From assembly GCA_003131315.1 (NCBI GenBank), contig PKUV01000167.1, positions 46,201 through 104,058 on the forward strand: a stretch of 57,858 nt of DNA, read 5' to 3'. Positions within the stretch are counted from its first letter, which is position 1; each line of letters starts with the position of its first letter. Both the position numbers and the translations under genes were made by a program. The stretch comes from Acidobacteriaceae bacterium. Its GTDB lineage: Bacteria; Acidobacteriota; Terriglobia; Terriglobales; Acidobacteriaceae. Below, in pieces: positions 26,488 to 34,820 of this stretch. A model generated the notes under the pieces. The model searched no databases. It saw only the letters and a list, made by a program, of their open reading frames with translations, and had not been told where the DNA came from.

Positions 26488-27453
26488 TCAGTGGGCAAGT
26501 CGTTTGAGTGCTTGCTGGGCTATGTCGAAGTTCTGGGCCAATGACAAGGAAGTACGGTACTCGTTCGCAGCGCCTGCTTTGTCTCCTTGTTTTTCAAGCA
26601 ACATGCCCAGCAAATAGTGGGCCTTGAACGCCGGAGCTGCCTCCACCGGACCCGCGGCGAAATAGCGGCGCAGCAGTTCCGTGGCGAAAGGATAGCTTCG
26701 ACCGGCGCGATATAGGACCTCGGACGCTTCAAACAGATCATTGAGTTTGGGCACCGGCGACTGGCTGAGCTTAACGATGGCTTGCTCCATTTCGTCGAAG
26801 CGCTTCTGGCGACGGAGAAAAAGAGCAAGGTTGAACCACGCTTCCGCGTCACCCTTGCTGAGGTCGATGTACCGGTGATATTCCCGTTCGGCGGTGGCGG
26901 CGTCTTTTTTCTTTTCGGCGATGCGCGCATAAACCCAGTGTTCAGGGGCAGGATTCACAGATGCAATGGACTGCGCTTGCTCGCGGGCCTTCTGCTCGCC
27001 GCCGCCGACGATGCCGGGCGCTTCCAGATAGAACTCCGCCAGATCGAGCCGGGCATCCACGTCTTTCGGATTCAGTTGCACCGCGCGCTCGAATTCTCCT
27101 CGGACCTTTCCGGCCAGGCCCAGCGCGGCAAGAAAATTTGCCCGATCCGCCTTTTCGCCGTACACGCGCCCCAGCCAAAGATGGAACCGGCTGTTGTCCG
27201 GATCGAGGGAGACCGCTTTTCTGCAGGAGGATTCCGCACGATCCCATTCTTCGAGTGTGAAATAAGCACGGCAGAGAAGGTTGGACGATTCCGCGTCCGC
27301 CGGAGCGGAAGAGAGGCGGCCATTCAATGCGGCGATGGCTTCATCGACCCGGCCAGCCGCCAGCATGTCCTTTGCAGAGTCCGTCACGCTGGCGGTCAAC
27401 GAGGCAATCGGCAATAGTAAAACCAGCAAAACTTTGAAAGTGCGAGTGATCAT
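26488..27453 (-). CDS. exported TPR-repeat protein
   Basis: The 321-residue protein has a signal peptide (VLLVLLLPIASLTASV) and at least five tetratricopeptide-like repeats spread through the rest, for example NLLCRAYFTLEEWDRAESSCRKAVSLDPDN and AWFNLALFLRRQKRFDEMEQAI. It is probably a periplasmic scaffold. Its ATG directly follows the stop of the membrane-fusion gene (no gap), and it precedes the TolC gene by about 160 bases. It may adapt the exporter, but no known system has this exact set. Confidence 0.8.
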   Translation of the reverse strand: MITRTFKVLLVLLLPIASLTASVTDSAKDMLAAGRVDEAIAALNGRLSSAPADAESSNLLCRAYFTLEEWDRAESSCRKAVSLDPDNSRFHLWLGRVYGEKADRANFLAALGLAGKVRGEFERAVQLNPKDVDARLDLAEFYLEAPGIVGGGEQKAREQAQSIASVNPAPEHWVYARIAEKKKDAATAEREYHRYIDLSKGDAEAWFNLALFLRRQKRFDEMEQAIVKLSQSPVPKLNDLFEASEVLYRAGRSYPFATELLRRYFAAGPVEAAPAFKAHYLLGMLLEKQGDKAGAANEYRTSLSLAQNFDIAQQALKRLAH

Positions 27454-28698
27454 CTAAAACTTGACCTGGGTTCGGTCGCCAATCGGCTTGCCATTCCACG
27501 AATTGATCGCAACCACGTCCTTGGCGGAGAGGCCGCGTGTGATTTCAACCTGCGTGAGATTGGAAAGGGAAGTCTCCACATCCCGGCGCTTGAGTTCGTG
27601 GCCCGCAACCTGCAAAACATAAGGCTTGGCGTCGTCCATTCGGACAGCCTCTCGCGGCACCACCAGCACATTATCGTGCTCGGCGGCGACGATCGTCACT
27701 CCGACGTTTATATTCGGCAAGAGTTTCAAATCCTTGTTATCTACGATGCTGGTGGTCTCGCCGACGTTGCGTGAACCGCGCAACTTCACCGTCGATGGGA
27801 CGGCAGTCACGGCGGTCCGCCACACGCGTCCAGGGGCGGCGTCCCAAGTAATCTCAATCGGATTTCCGGGCGCCAGTCTGCCCACATCCGGTTCATCGAC
27901 GAAAGCGCGGACCAGCACTTTTCGCAGATCCGCCACTTGCAGCAGAAGATCTCCGGCCGCGACGAAGCCGCCCTGCTTGGCGGGCAGCGAGTACACGATG
28001 CCATCAAAAGGAGCGCGGACATTCGATTTCGCCAGGACGTCCTGCGCGGCATCGTAGGTGGCCTGCGCTTCCGCTCGCTGCGCTTCGACGCGCGCTAACT
28101 CCGCATTCGAATATCGTTTCGTCTGCTTTTGCCGGAGAAAGGTGAGTTGGGCATCGGCGCGGGCAAAAGCGTTTTCCGCTTCTCGCACTTCTCCCGCCGA
28201 GGCCGCGCCCTGCCGCTCAAGTTTTTTCAGCGCGTCTAAATTGCGCTGTGCTGAATCGCGGTCGGTGCCAGCTTTCACCAGTTGGGCTTCGAGGTTCAGC
28301 ACTTCTTCCCGGTTCCCGCCTCGTTCTGCGGCGCTCAGGTCGGCCTGCGCCGCTCTTAATTGGGTCTGGGCTCGAGCGGCTTGGGCGCGCGCGTCGGCGT
28401 CATCCAGAACGACCAGCAATTCGCCCTTCTTGACGGAGTCGCCTTCCTTGACGAAAACGCGTCGCACACTGGTCGAGGCCGGAGCGTGGGCCTCGAAGTT
28501 GTTGACCGGCTCAATTTTTCCGTTGGTGGAAACCAGGCTGCGGATCGCGCTTTGCTCGACGACGGCGGTTCGCACCGGCACCGAGTCATCGCGGTGGGAG
28601 ACGAAAGCAGCCAGTAAGATCACCGCCCCCAGGATGGCAATCGCCGTTACCCACCAACGCCGCGGCTGGCGTCCCGAACTGTTTCCATTCAATGGCAT
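27454..28698 (-). CDS. HlyD/RND-type membrane fusion protein
   Basis: The 414-residue protein has one N-terminal transmembrane helix (WVTAIAILGAVILLAAF), a lipoyl-type half (VEPVNNFEAHAPASTSVRRVFVKEGDSVKKGELLVVLDD), a long alpha-hairpin coiled coil (about 95-195), and the second lipoyl half NVRAPFDGIVYSLPAKQGGFV. Beta-barrel and membrane-proximal domains follow. It bridges an inner-membrane pump to TolC. The ATG at 28698 was chosen by the family N-terminus; in-frame ATG at 28731 and 28755 are alternatives with no better Shine-Dalgarno. First gene of the set. Confidence 0.87.
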   Translation of the reverse strand: MPLNGNSSGRQPRRWWVTAIAILGAVILLAAFVSHRDDSVPVRTAVVEQSAIRSLVSTNGKIEPVNNFEAHAPASTSVRRVFVKEGDSVKKGELLVVLDDADARAQAARAQTQLRAAQADLSAAERGGNREEVLNLEAQLVKAGTDRDSAQRNLDALKKLERQGAASAGEVREAENAFARADAQLTFLRQKQTKRYSNAELARVEAQRAEAQATYDAAQDVLAKSNVRAPFDGIVYSLPAKQGGFVAAGDLLLQVADLRKVLVRAFVDEPDVGRLAPGNPIEITWDAAPGRVWRTAVTAVPSTVKLRGSRNVGETTSIVDNKDLKLLPNINVGVTIVAAEHDNVLVVPREAVRMDDAKPYVLQVAGHELKRRDVETSLSNLTQVEITRGLSAKDVVAINSWNGKPIGDRTQVKF

Positions 28699-28862
28699 CC
28701 AGAGAAAAGCGGAACCTTCAATGTATATCATCCACGCGCTGCGGGGAGCTGGCAAATGTACGCTTGGGACTTAGCTGTTTAGATGCATCGCGCCGGCCGT
28801 TCGCGTCAGCTACAGCGCGGAATGTTCACGGCGGCGCGCGTGGCTGGGCACAGGCGGCTAGG

Positions 28863-28868
28863 TACAAT
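28863..28868 (+). promoter_or_regulatory. -10 box of a leaderless queF promoter
   Basis: TACAAT ends six bases before the queF ATG at 28875, so transcription would begin at or beside the start codon. No Shine-Dalgarno is present. Confidence 0.45.
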
Positions 28869-28874
28869 AGCTAG

Positions 28875-29300
28875 ATGCCGAAATCTCCCCGTTCCACATC
28901 TCCCCGCTACACTGCGGAGCACGCCAGCGCCGGGCTCGATCACGATTTCCCGGAAATTGAAACCTGGCCGAACCAGTTTCCAGGATACGAGATTGTTGTG
29001 GACGATCCCGAATTTACGTCCGTCTGCCCGAAGACTGGATTGCCGGACTTCGGCAACATCGTGATCCGCTACGTGCCCGATCGCCGCTGCCTGGAGTTGA
29101 AATCGTTAAAGGAATATCTTCAGGCGTATCGAAACCTCGGCATCTTCCAGGAGAACATTGTGAACCAAGTGCTGGAGGATGTTGTCCGGTGGGCCAAGCC
29201 GGTGTGGGCAGAGGTGAAAGGTGAGTTCCGTCCGCGCGGCGGAATTTCGACAGTCGTGATCGCGAGATGGCCGCGAGGGAGCCACGTAAAGAAGAAATAA
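28875..29300 (+). CDS. queF: NADPH-dependent 7-cyano-7-deazaguanine reductase QueF
   Basis: QueF reduces preQ0 to preQ1 in queuosine biosynthesis. The 141-residue unimodular enzyme has the catalytic Cys51 in TSVCPKTGLPD, Asp58, and the NADPH-binding QueF motif ELKSLKEY (74-81). The C-terminal FRPRGGISTVV motif is also typical. Length matches the short type I family. No queC, queD or queE is nearby, so it stands alone, downstream of a divergent transporter set. Confidence 0.94.
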   Translation: MPKSPRSTSPRYTAEHASAGLDHDFPEIETWPNQFPGYEIVVDDPEFTSVCPKTGLPDFGNIVIRYVPDRRCLELKSLKEYLQAYRNLGIFQENIVNQVLEDVVRWAKPVWAEVKGEFRPRGGISTVVIARWPRGSHVKKK

Positions 29301-29348
29301 GGGACCGCGTTTTTCTCCGAGGATCTGCGCAAATCCTTCTCGGCTTTG

Positions 29349-29752
29349 GGTAGTGGGCTGTTTTGAATGTTCTTGTTTACCCTGGGCCTCGCGGATCATA
29401 TTTGGTGTTTTGGAGGAATTTGGTGAGACTATTGAACCAGAGAACAGTAGGAGCGGCAGAGTGAAATACCGAATTTCTATGTGGGCGAGTGCGGGCTTAG
29501 TCGTTGTGGGCTGCTGGAGACTTTATGGCTTCGCAACGGCCCCAATTCCGATAACTGCAGCCGAACCGATTGTGTGGACTCTCGTCCGTTTAACTTGCCC
29601 AGTGGTGTTTGCTAGTTTTTATTTCCATTTCGGCATTGGTTTTTATTGGGTTCTTCTTGCGAATGCTGCTACGTATGCGTTGGTCGGTCTGATTGTGGAA
29701 ACCCTGCGGCAACAACTCAATCACGCAAAATAGTTAAAAACAGCCCACTACC
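29349..29752. mobile_element. 404-bp TIR element with 8-bp target duplication and cargo ORF
   Basis: Perfect 16-bp terminal inverted repeats GGTAGTGGGCTGTTTT (29349-29364) and AAAACAGCCCACTACC (29737-29752) are bracketed exactly by 8-bp direct repeats CGGCTTTG (29341-29348 and 29753-29760). The first 11 bases match the smaller element at 392-512. The only gene inside is a 90-residue membrane protein with its own ribosome binding site; there is no transposase. It is a non-autonomous cassette inserted between queF and the MFS gene. Confidence 0.82.
29461..29733 (+). CDS. small membrane protein carried by the TIR element
   Basis: The 90-residue product has two or three hydrophobic segments (MWASAGLVVVGCWRLYGF, VRLTCPVVFASFYFHFGI and YWVLLANAATYALVGLIV) and no catalytic motif. 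The GTG at 29461 is chosen because AGGAG lies 7 bases upstream. The frame ends 4 bases before the right terminal repeat. It could be a cargo gene, or a host gene captured between repeats. Function unknown. Confidence 0.65.
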   Translation: MKYRISMWASAGLVVVGCWRLYGFATAPIPITAAEPIVWTLVRLTCPVVFASFYFHFGIGFYWVLLANAATYALVGLIVETLRQQLNHAK

Positions 29753-29787
29753 CGGCTTTGCGGAGCGTCTCTTGTTTTGGTCCGCCG

Positions 29788-29796
29788 TGTTATATT
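29788..29796 (+). promoter_or_regulatory. extended -10 promoter of the MFS gene
   Basis: TGTTATATT is an extended -10 (TGn plus TATATT) located 28 bases after the target duplication of the mobile element. Transcription would begin only a few bases before the GTG at 29807, giving a nearly leaderless message. Confidence 0.45.
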
Positions 29797-29806
29797 CCCA
29801 CGCTAA

Positions 29807-31036
29807 GTGACTCCGACGAAACTCTATCCCCGAACCGCGCTGGCCCTGCTGACCACGCTGAACCTGCTGAATTACATTGACCGCTCGGTGTTGTTTGCCG
29901 TGCAGCCGCTGGTGCAGTCGGAGTTCCATCTCAGCAACACCCAGGTGGGATATCTCACCAGCGCCTTCCTCGGGTTCTATATGGTCGCGGCGCCATTTGT
30001 CGGTCCGCTGGCCGACCGCTACTCGCGCAAGCGGATCATCGTGCTCGGCGCGATCTTCTGGAGTGGGCTGACGCTGCTCACCGCCTTCACCCACACCTAC
30101 TGGGAGTTGCTGGTGCGGCACACTTTGGTCGGCGTGGGCGAGGCGACCTTCGTCACCATCGCGCCCACGTTCGTCGCCGACCTGTTTCCGGAGAATAAGC
30201 GGGGCCGCATCTTTGGCGTGTTCTACCTGGCCATCCCCGTGGGAACAGCGGCTGGATACCTGCTCGGCGGCAAGCTCGGCCCCGATTTCGGCTGGAGGTT
30301 CCCTTTCTATATCGCGGCCGCTCCGGGCTTCCTGTTGGCGCTGGCCGTTGCCTTTCTCCCCGAACCCTCACGCGGCCAATTCGACTCCCTGAAGGAAACT
30401 CCCGAGCGGGGAACGATTCTGGGGCTGGCGCGGAATCCCGCGTTCTGGACTGTCACCCTTGGCATGGCTGCGGGAACGTTCTCTCTCGGCGGAGTGCAGG
30501 TGTGGATGCCAACTTTCCTGTCCGTCGCGCGGGGATACAGTCTGAAAGAGGCCAACGAAATCTTCGGGATCATCGTTGTGGTTTGCGGCATCGTGGCTTC
30601 GTTAGCGGGCGGTTGGCTGGGGGATCGCTTGCTGCCCCACATGAAGGGTTCCTATTATTTTGTCTCGGCGATCAGCATGGCTTTGGGGGTGCCGGTCATG
30701 ATTGTCGCTCTTTTTGCGAAGGGACCCATCATGTTGCCCGCAATCGCGCTGGCAGCGTTTTTTCTGCTGGTGAATACCTCGCCGTTGAATACAGCGCTGG
30801 TCAACGCGGTTGGCGCACACATACGCGCTACGGCGATCGCAGTGAACATATTTCTTTTTCACCTGTTCGGAGATGTCCCCTCGCCAACCTTGATGGGATA
30901 CGTGGCCGACCGCCACTCGCTCCAGGCTGCCTTTATTCTGCCTGTGATCGCCATGGCTGTTTCTTCTGCCATACTGTTTTACGGCATGCGATTTGCGCCA
31001 CCACTGCGGATCGGCAGGGAATCGGAGGCATCGTAA
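29807..31036 (+). CDS. MFS transporter, Spinster-like
   Basis: The 409-residue protein has twelve predicted transmembrane helices. It has the N-terminal LNLLNYIDRSVLFAVQPLVQSEF motif typical of Spinster-like and related MFS carriers, plus the loop 2-3 signature GPLADRYSRKRIIVLG. Members transport varied organic anions or lipids; the substrate is not evident. GTG is used as start with no Shine-Dalgarno; an extended -10 is close by. The gene lies downstream of the inserted mobile element. Confidence 0.87.
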   Translation: MTPTKLYPRTALALLTTLNLLNYIDRSVLFAVQPLVQSEFHLSNTQVGYLTSAFLGFYMVAAPFVGPLADRYSRKRIIVLGAIFWSGLTLLTAFTHTYWELLVRHTLVGVGEATFVTIAPTFVADLFPENKRGRIFGVFYLAIPVGTAAGYLLGGKLGPDFGWRFPFYIAAAPGFLLALAVAFLPEPSRGQFDSLKETPERGTILGLARNPAFWTVTLGMAAGTFSLGGVQVWMPTFLSVARGYSLKEANEIFGIIVVVCGIVASLAGGWLGDRLLPHMKGSYYFVSAISMALGVPVMIVALFAKGPIMLPAIALAAFFLLVNTSPLNTALVNAVGAHIRATAIAVNIFLFHLFGDVPSPTLMGYVADRHSLQAAFILPVIAMAVSSAILFYGMRFAPPLRIGRESEAS

Positions 31037-31152
31037 ATCCTCTCAGGGGCATCTTCCTCGGGCGCGGTCTCCTGCTCTGAACCCGTTGTATACTTCGCGA
31101 GGAGGTTCAAATCAGCATTCTCGACAACCTCGCTCAGATCAACAATCCGCCA

Positions 31153-31695
31153 ATGACGCATGGAGATACCATCGCTATTTGGGCTTTGGCTCTAGCAATT
31201 GTTGCGCTGGTCTTTCACGTCCCGCTCTCGATGCTTGCACATCATTATCAGCCGAAGGTCGAGGATTATATCGCCTCGTACTCTAGAGAACGGCTGATTA
31301 AGAGAATAGCCAAATTGCAGCACAGACTTGACCGACTGAATGATCCAAAATACTTTGAGGACATAGAGTGGAACTTCCGTGAGCACTTGTTTGTCGTAAT
31401 GTATTTGTTTGGAACCGGTTTTCTCGCGCAAGCAGCGAGCCTTTTTCTTGCGACGGGTGCCGTCCCAAAGAATTGGTTCTGGAAACCAGCGAGCTGGGTC
31501 TGGAACCCGCTCCCGTTCGTGGGCAATCATTTGCCTGAGATTGCAGTTGCTTTCTTTTTTCTCGGTATATTGCTTGCGGGGCTGAACATGAATAAGTCAG
31601 CTCCCCTTCGACCGTCAAAGCGTCCTAAGCTCAGGTTGGAGATTCAGACGCAGATTGACGCGCTCAAAGCCAAGCTCGATGAATTTGACTCCTGA
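31153..31695 (+). CDS. hypothetical membrane protein with coiled-coil segments
   Basis: The 180-residue protein has an N-terminal transmembrane helix (TIAIWALALAIVALVFHVPL), a charged helical stretch (ERLIKRIAKLQHRLDRLND), a second hydrophobic region (HLFVVMYLFGTGFLAQAASLFLA), a third (LPEIAVAFFFLGILLAGL) and a charged C-terminal helix. The ATG at 31153 has no ribosome binding site. A GGAGG at 31101-31105 stands before in-frame ATC (31111) or ATT (31117), which would add 12-14 residues. A TATACT -10 at 31089-31094 fits that short leader. Base composition is less GC-rich than its neighbours. Function unknown. Confidence 0.6.
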   Translation: MTHGDTIAIWALALAIVALVFHVPLSMLAHHYQPKVEDYIASYSRERLIKRIAKLQHRLDRLNDPKYFEDIEWNFREHLFVVMYLFGTGFLAQAASLFLATGAVPKNWFWKPASWVWNPLPFVGNHLPEIAVAFFFLGILLAGLNMNKSAPLRPSKRPKLRLEIQTQIDALKAKLDEFDS

Positions 31696-31751
31696 GCCCA
31701 GCCCCTGGGTGCAGCGCTCGCAGAAATCGCTGTTTTCAGTACCTTGGAGGT

Positions 31752-33008
31752 ATGCAGGTAGTTGGCAGAATGCATTGGCAAACATTTCACTGGATAGCAG
31801 GCGGCATCCTCGCACTGGCCTGGTTTTCACGCATCGTGGAAGCGGCATTCGGTATGCCGCATGTCGCCGATATCGCGCGGCCCGAATGGGACCGCGAGCC
31901 GGCGACTCCAAATGGCGAGCCTAGAGTCAGCATTGTCGTTCCGGCGCGCAACGAGGAAGAAGATATTCGCGAGACGCTCGTGCAGTTGCTCGCCCTCGAC
32001 TACTCCAACTACGAAATCATTGCCGTCAATGACCGCTCGACGGACCGCACCGGCCAGATCATGGATGAGGTTGCCGGCGGCGCTGAGAATCACTTGCCCG
32101 CACACGCGAACTCGCTGGCGCATGCAGAGGCGGACAAGAGTGTCCGCCCCACACGGCTGAAAGTGATCCACATTTCAGAACTGCCTTCGGGGTGGTTGGG
32201 CAAAACGCACGCCATGGGGACGGCCGGACAGCAGGCGAGTGGAGACTGGTTGCTCTTCACCGATGCCGATGTACTCTTCAAGCCCGATTCTCTGCGGCGA
32301 GCCGTTGCATATGCGGAAGCTGAGCGAGCCGACCACGTAGTCCTTTTCCCGCGCATGATCATGAAGCGTCCGGGCGAGAGAATGATGATCGCTTTCTTCC
32401 AGGCGCTTTTCGTTTTCGTACACCGCCCGTGGAAAGTTGCCGATCCCAAAGCGCGGGACCACATGGGTGTGGGCGCTTTCAACATGGTCCGGCGCTCGGT
32501 CTATGATGCGGTCGGCACGTATCGCGCCTTGCGCATGGAAGTGCTCGACGACATGAAACTGGGCAAGGTCATCAAGAACGCGGGATTCGCCCAGCGCAAC
32601 GTTTTTGGCGAGGACCTGATTTCCCTTCACTGGGCAAAGGGCGCTTTCGGCATCGTCGACAATCTCACCAAGAACTTTTTTGCCGTGCTTTCTTTCCAGT
32701 GGCCGCGAACGGTAGTCTCCATCGTGGGCCTGGGTTTCTTGAATCTCGGGCCCTTTCTTGGCGTCTGGCTGGCACATGGATGGGCGCGAGTTCCTTATGC
32801 CATCGCGCTAGGTTCGCTGTTTGCGATTTATTATGGAATGTCGGCCAGGTCGGCAGTCCCGGCCTATTATTTTTTTCTGCATCCGGTCAGCACCAGCTTG
32901 TTCATGTACACACTGATACGTTCCATGTTCCACACCCTCTGGAACGACGGCATCGTGTGGCGAGGGACGAAGTATTCGCTGGAAGAGTTGCGTAAGGGGA
33001 TGGTGTGA
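31752..33008 (+). CDS. membrane-associated GT2 glycosyltransferase
   Basis: The 418-residue protein has an N-terminal hydrophobic segment and a GT-A domain with VSIVVPARNEEEDIRETL (near residue 60), the nucleotide-binding AVNDRSTDRT and the DxD motif LFTDADVLF (about residue 170). An acceptor motif of the ED/QxxRW type is not clear. Three or four transmembrane helices follow from about residue 320. It resembles polyprenyl or lipid glycosyltransferases; layout recalls HpnB-type enzymes of hopanoid loci, but identity is not shown. GGAGG lies only one base before ATG 31752, so ATG 31770 is an alternative. Confidence 0.8.
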   Translation: MQVVGRMHWQTFHWIAGGILALAWFSRIVEAAFGMPHVADIARPEWDREPATPNGEPRVSIVVPARNEEEDIRETLVQLLALDYSNYEIIAVNDRSTDRTGQIMDEVAGGAENHLPAHANSLAHAEADKSVRPTRLKVIHISELPSGWLGKTHAMGTAGQQASGDWLLFTDADVLFKPDSLRRAVAYAEAERADHVVLFPRMIMKRPGERMMIAFFQALFVFVHRPWKVADPKARDHMGVGAFNMVRRSVYDAVGTYRALRMEVLDDMKLGKVIKNAGFAQRNVFGEDLISLHWAKGAFGIVDNLTKNFFAVLSFQWPRTVVSIVGLGFLNLGPFLGVWLAHGWARVPYAIALGSLFAIYYGMSARSAVPAYYFFLHPVSTSLFMYTLIRSMFHTLWNDGIVWRGTKYSLEELRKGMV

Positions 33009-33038
33009 AATCCGCGGATTGTGAAGAGTGGCGGCCCG

Positions 33039-33563
33039 CTACTGCGGCTCTTCTGGATCTTCGATCGAAACCGGCGGACCCTGCTTTGTGTGCGTCTTCT
33101 TGGCGGCTTTGGGACGTTTGAACTTGCCGGCACTGTAGTGGCCCGGACGCTCGACGTCGTAGTCCGTAGGCACCGGAGGAAACAACCGGAAAGCGCTTTC
33201 GCCCAGTTGTTGCGTGTGGCGTAAGACGATCTCGGCGCGTCCGTCGTAGTCCTGGACGGTTCCCTTGATTTCAACCTGTCGGCCTTCGAGCTGGCGAATG
33301 TCGCCCATCTTTTTGAGATCGGCCGGGAACACGACCACGGTGAAGGGACACGTCTTGGAATCTTTGCAGAAGTTGAGGAACTTGACGCCGTTGCTGCCGT
33401 CATCCACGTGCAGCACGGTTCCGCTGATGCACCCGGTCGTGCCCACATGCTTGCTCGCTTCGGCGAATGAGACGCAGTCAGGCTTGGAAGTATTGCGCGC
33501 GGAGCACACCCCGCTCATCGCAAGAACGGCCCCGAGCAAGAAAGTCAGAGTAAGAAAACGCAT
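33039..33563 (-). CDS. exported OB-fold protein
   Basis: The 174-residue precursor has a signal peptide (FLTLTFLLGAVLAMSGVCSA). The mature part has VSFAEASKHVGTTGCISGTVLHVDDGSNGVKFLNF, then PFTVVVFPADLKKMGDIRQLEGRQVEIKGTVQDYDGRAEIVL, a pattern of small OB-fold domains of the nucleic-acid-binding or BOF type. Four Cys in the mature part may form disulfides. The C-terminal tail is Lys/Pro-rich. The start at 33563 was chosen by the signal peptide. Function unknown; converges with the glycosyltransferase. Confidence 0.72.
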   Translation of the reverse strand: MRFLTLTFLLGAVLAMSGVCSARNTSKPDCVSFAEASKHVGTTGCISGTVLHVDDGSNGVKFLNFCKDSKTCPFTVVVFPADLKKMGDIRQLEGRQVEIKGTVQDYDGRAEIVLRHTQQLGESAFRLFPPVPTDYDVERPGHYSAGKFKRPKAAKKTHTKQGPPVSIEDPEEPQ

Positions 33564-33784
33564 GACGGCTGAGGCGCAGAGAAGTACATTCTCAATTTTA
33601 TTGTAGGCGTGGAGGCGAGATCCTACGCTCAGCAGGACGAAAATTTCCGCAGCGACTTCCCAAAAAAGGAACTTGCAGCGCCGGGGTCCCCAGCACGCCC
33701 GGTTTTGGCGTGATGGGGTGGAGCGCCGGGGGGCCGGGCCCCGGCCTGCCACAGTTCTCGCGGTTACAAGCACCGCGCGCCCCG

Positions 33785-34132
33785 CTACTTGCTGAAAGAC
33801 TTTACCGCCGCTGCTTCATCGTCCTTGACATCGAAGACGGTGTAGAGCTTCGTGATCTGCAGCAGGTCGTGTACTTTCTTGGTGAGGTTGAGCAGCTTGA
33901 GATCGCCGCCTTGGTTTTTGGAAGTGGTGAAGGCGCTGACCAGCTCGCCGATACCTGAGCTGTCGATATAGTTCACGTCGCCGAGGTTCAGCAGGATCTT
34001 TTTCTGCCCCTTGGAAAGCAGGTCGCGCACCGTTTCGCGCAGAACTACGCTGCCTTCGCCGAGGGTGATCCGGCCGCTGAGGTCGACAATGGTGACGCCA
34101 TCCACCTGACGAGTACTGGACTTCATGGTCAC
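33785..34132 (-). CDS. STAS-domain anti-sigma-factor antagonist
   Basis: The 115-residue protein is a single STAS domain of the SpoIIAA/RsbV type, with the phosphorylatable Ser in [12 protein letters not shown] (about residue 58). When dephosphorylated it would sequester the partner anti-sigma kinase. Its start overlaps the stop of that kinase gene by 4 bases (34129-34132), so the pair is translationally coupled. No sigma factor gene lies next to it, so the target sigma factor is elsewhere. Confidence 0.9.
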   Translation of the reverse strand: MTMKSSTRQVDGVTIVDLSGRITLGEGSVVLRETVRDLLSKGQKKILLNLGDVNYIDSSGIGELVSAFTTSKNQGGDLKLLNLTKKVHDLLQITKLYTVFDVKDDEAAAVKSFSK

Positions 34133-34575
34133 TGGGGAGCCTCCTTGGAGTCCGCGGGGTTGCCGTGGACGTGCTTGATCATTCTAAGTTCGGTGCCCGT
34201 TTGGGAGGGGTGAATCTCCACCACATCCATGAACGAGCGTATCAGGAAAATGCCTCGCCCCGATGTCTTCATCAGGTTGTCCGGCGCCAACGGATCCGGA
34301 ATCTTGCTGGCGTCGAGCCCTTTGCCTTGATCGCGGATGACGATGACCAGGTCGTGAGCCGTACGCTCAAACGCGAGTGTAACTTTCTTGCTCGGGTCGT
34401 AGGCATTGCCATGCAAAACTGCGTTAACGGCGGCTTCTCGCACCGCCATGGAGATCTTCATGATCTCCTCGTCGTCAAAGCCGGCTTCGGCGGCCATGCG
34501 GCTGGCCGTCTCTTCGGCGTTGTTCACCGTCTCCAGCGTCGAATCGAGCGTGTAGGAGACTCGGTCTGCAGACAT
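34129..34575 (-). CDS. RsbW/SpoIIAB-like anti-sigma kinase
   Basis: The 148-residue protein is a GHKL ATPase: N box [12 protein letters not shown]1 box [10 protein letters not shown], and G2 box [14 protein letters not shown]. It would phosphorylate the STAS protein encoded next and bind a sigma factor or another regulator. The ATG at 34575 matches the usual N-terminus; the frame is open further upstream to 34692 with Pro/Glu-rich residues that are probably not translated. Together they form a partner-switch module. Confidence 0.88.
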   Translation of the reverse strand: MSADRVSYTLDSTLETVNNAEETASRMAAEAGFDDEEIMKISMAVREAAVNAVLHGNAYDPSKKVTLAFERTAHDLVIVIRDQGKGLDASKIPDPLAPDNLMKTSGRGIFLIRSFMDVVEIHPSQTGTELRMIKHVHGNPADSKEAPQ

Positions 34576-34820
34576 AGAGCGAACGGTTCCTGAGTCGGCC
34601 TTCGCCTCGCTTGCGACGGTGACGCCGGGCTCATCGTGCTGGCCCGAATGCGGTGGACGGGCGAATTGAGAGTTTGCCTGTAGGGCTCGCAAAAGTCAAC
34701 GCGATACCCTACGTCTGTCATACCACATTAGACAATGTTTCCGCATTGTGCACAATTCCATGTCGCGGCGGAGGCCGCAGCCGTACCAATGGAGCAAGCG
34801 CAGCGCCTTGCGGTCACATC

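Noticed and set aside
28774-28874. preQ1 riboswitch before queF
   Set aside because: The upstream region lacks a recognisable preQ1 aptamer, and the -10 box is too close to the ATG to leave a leader.
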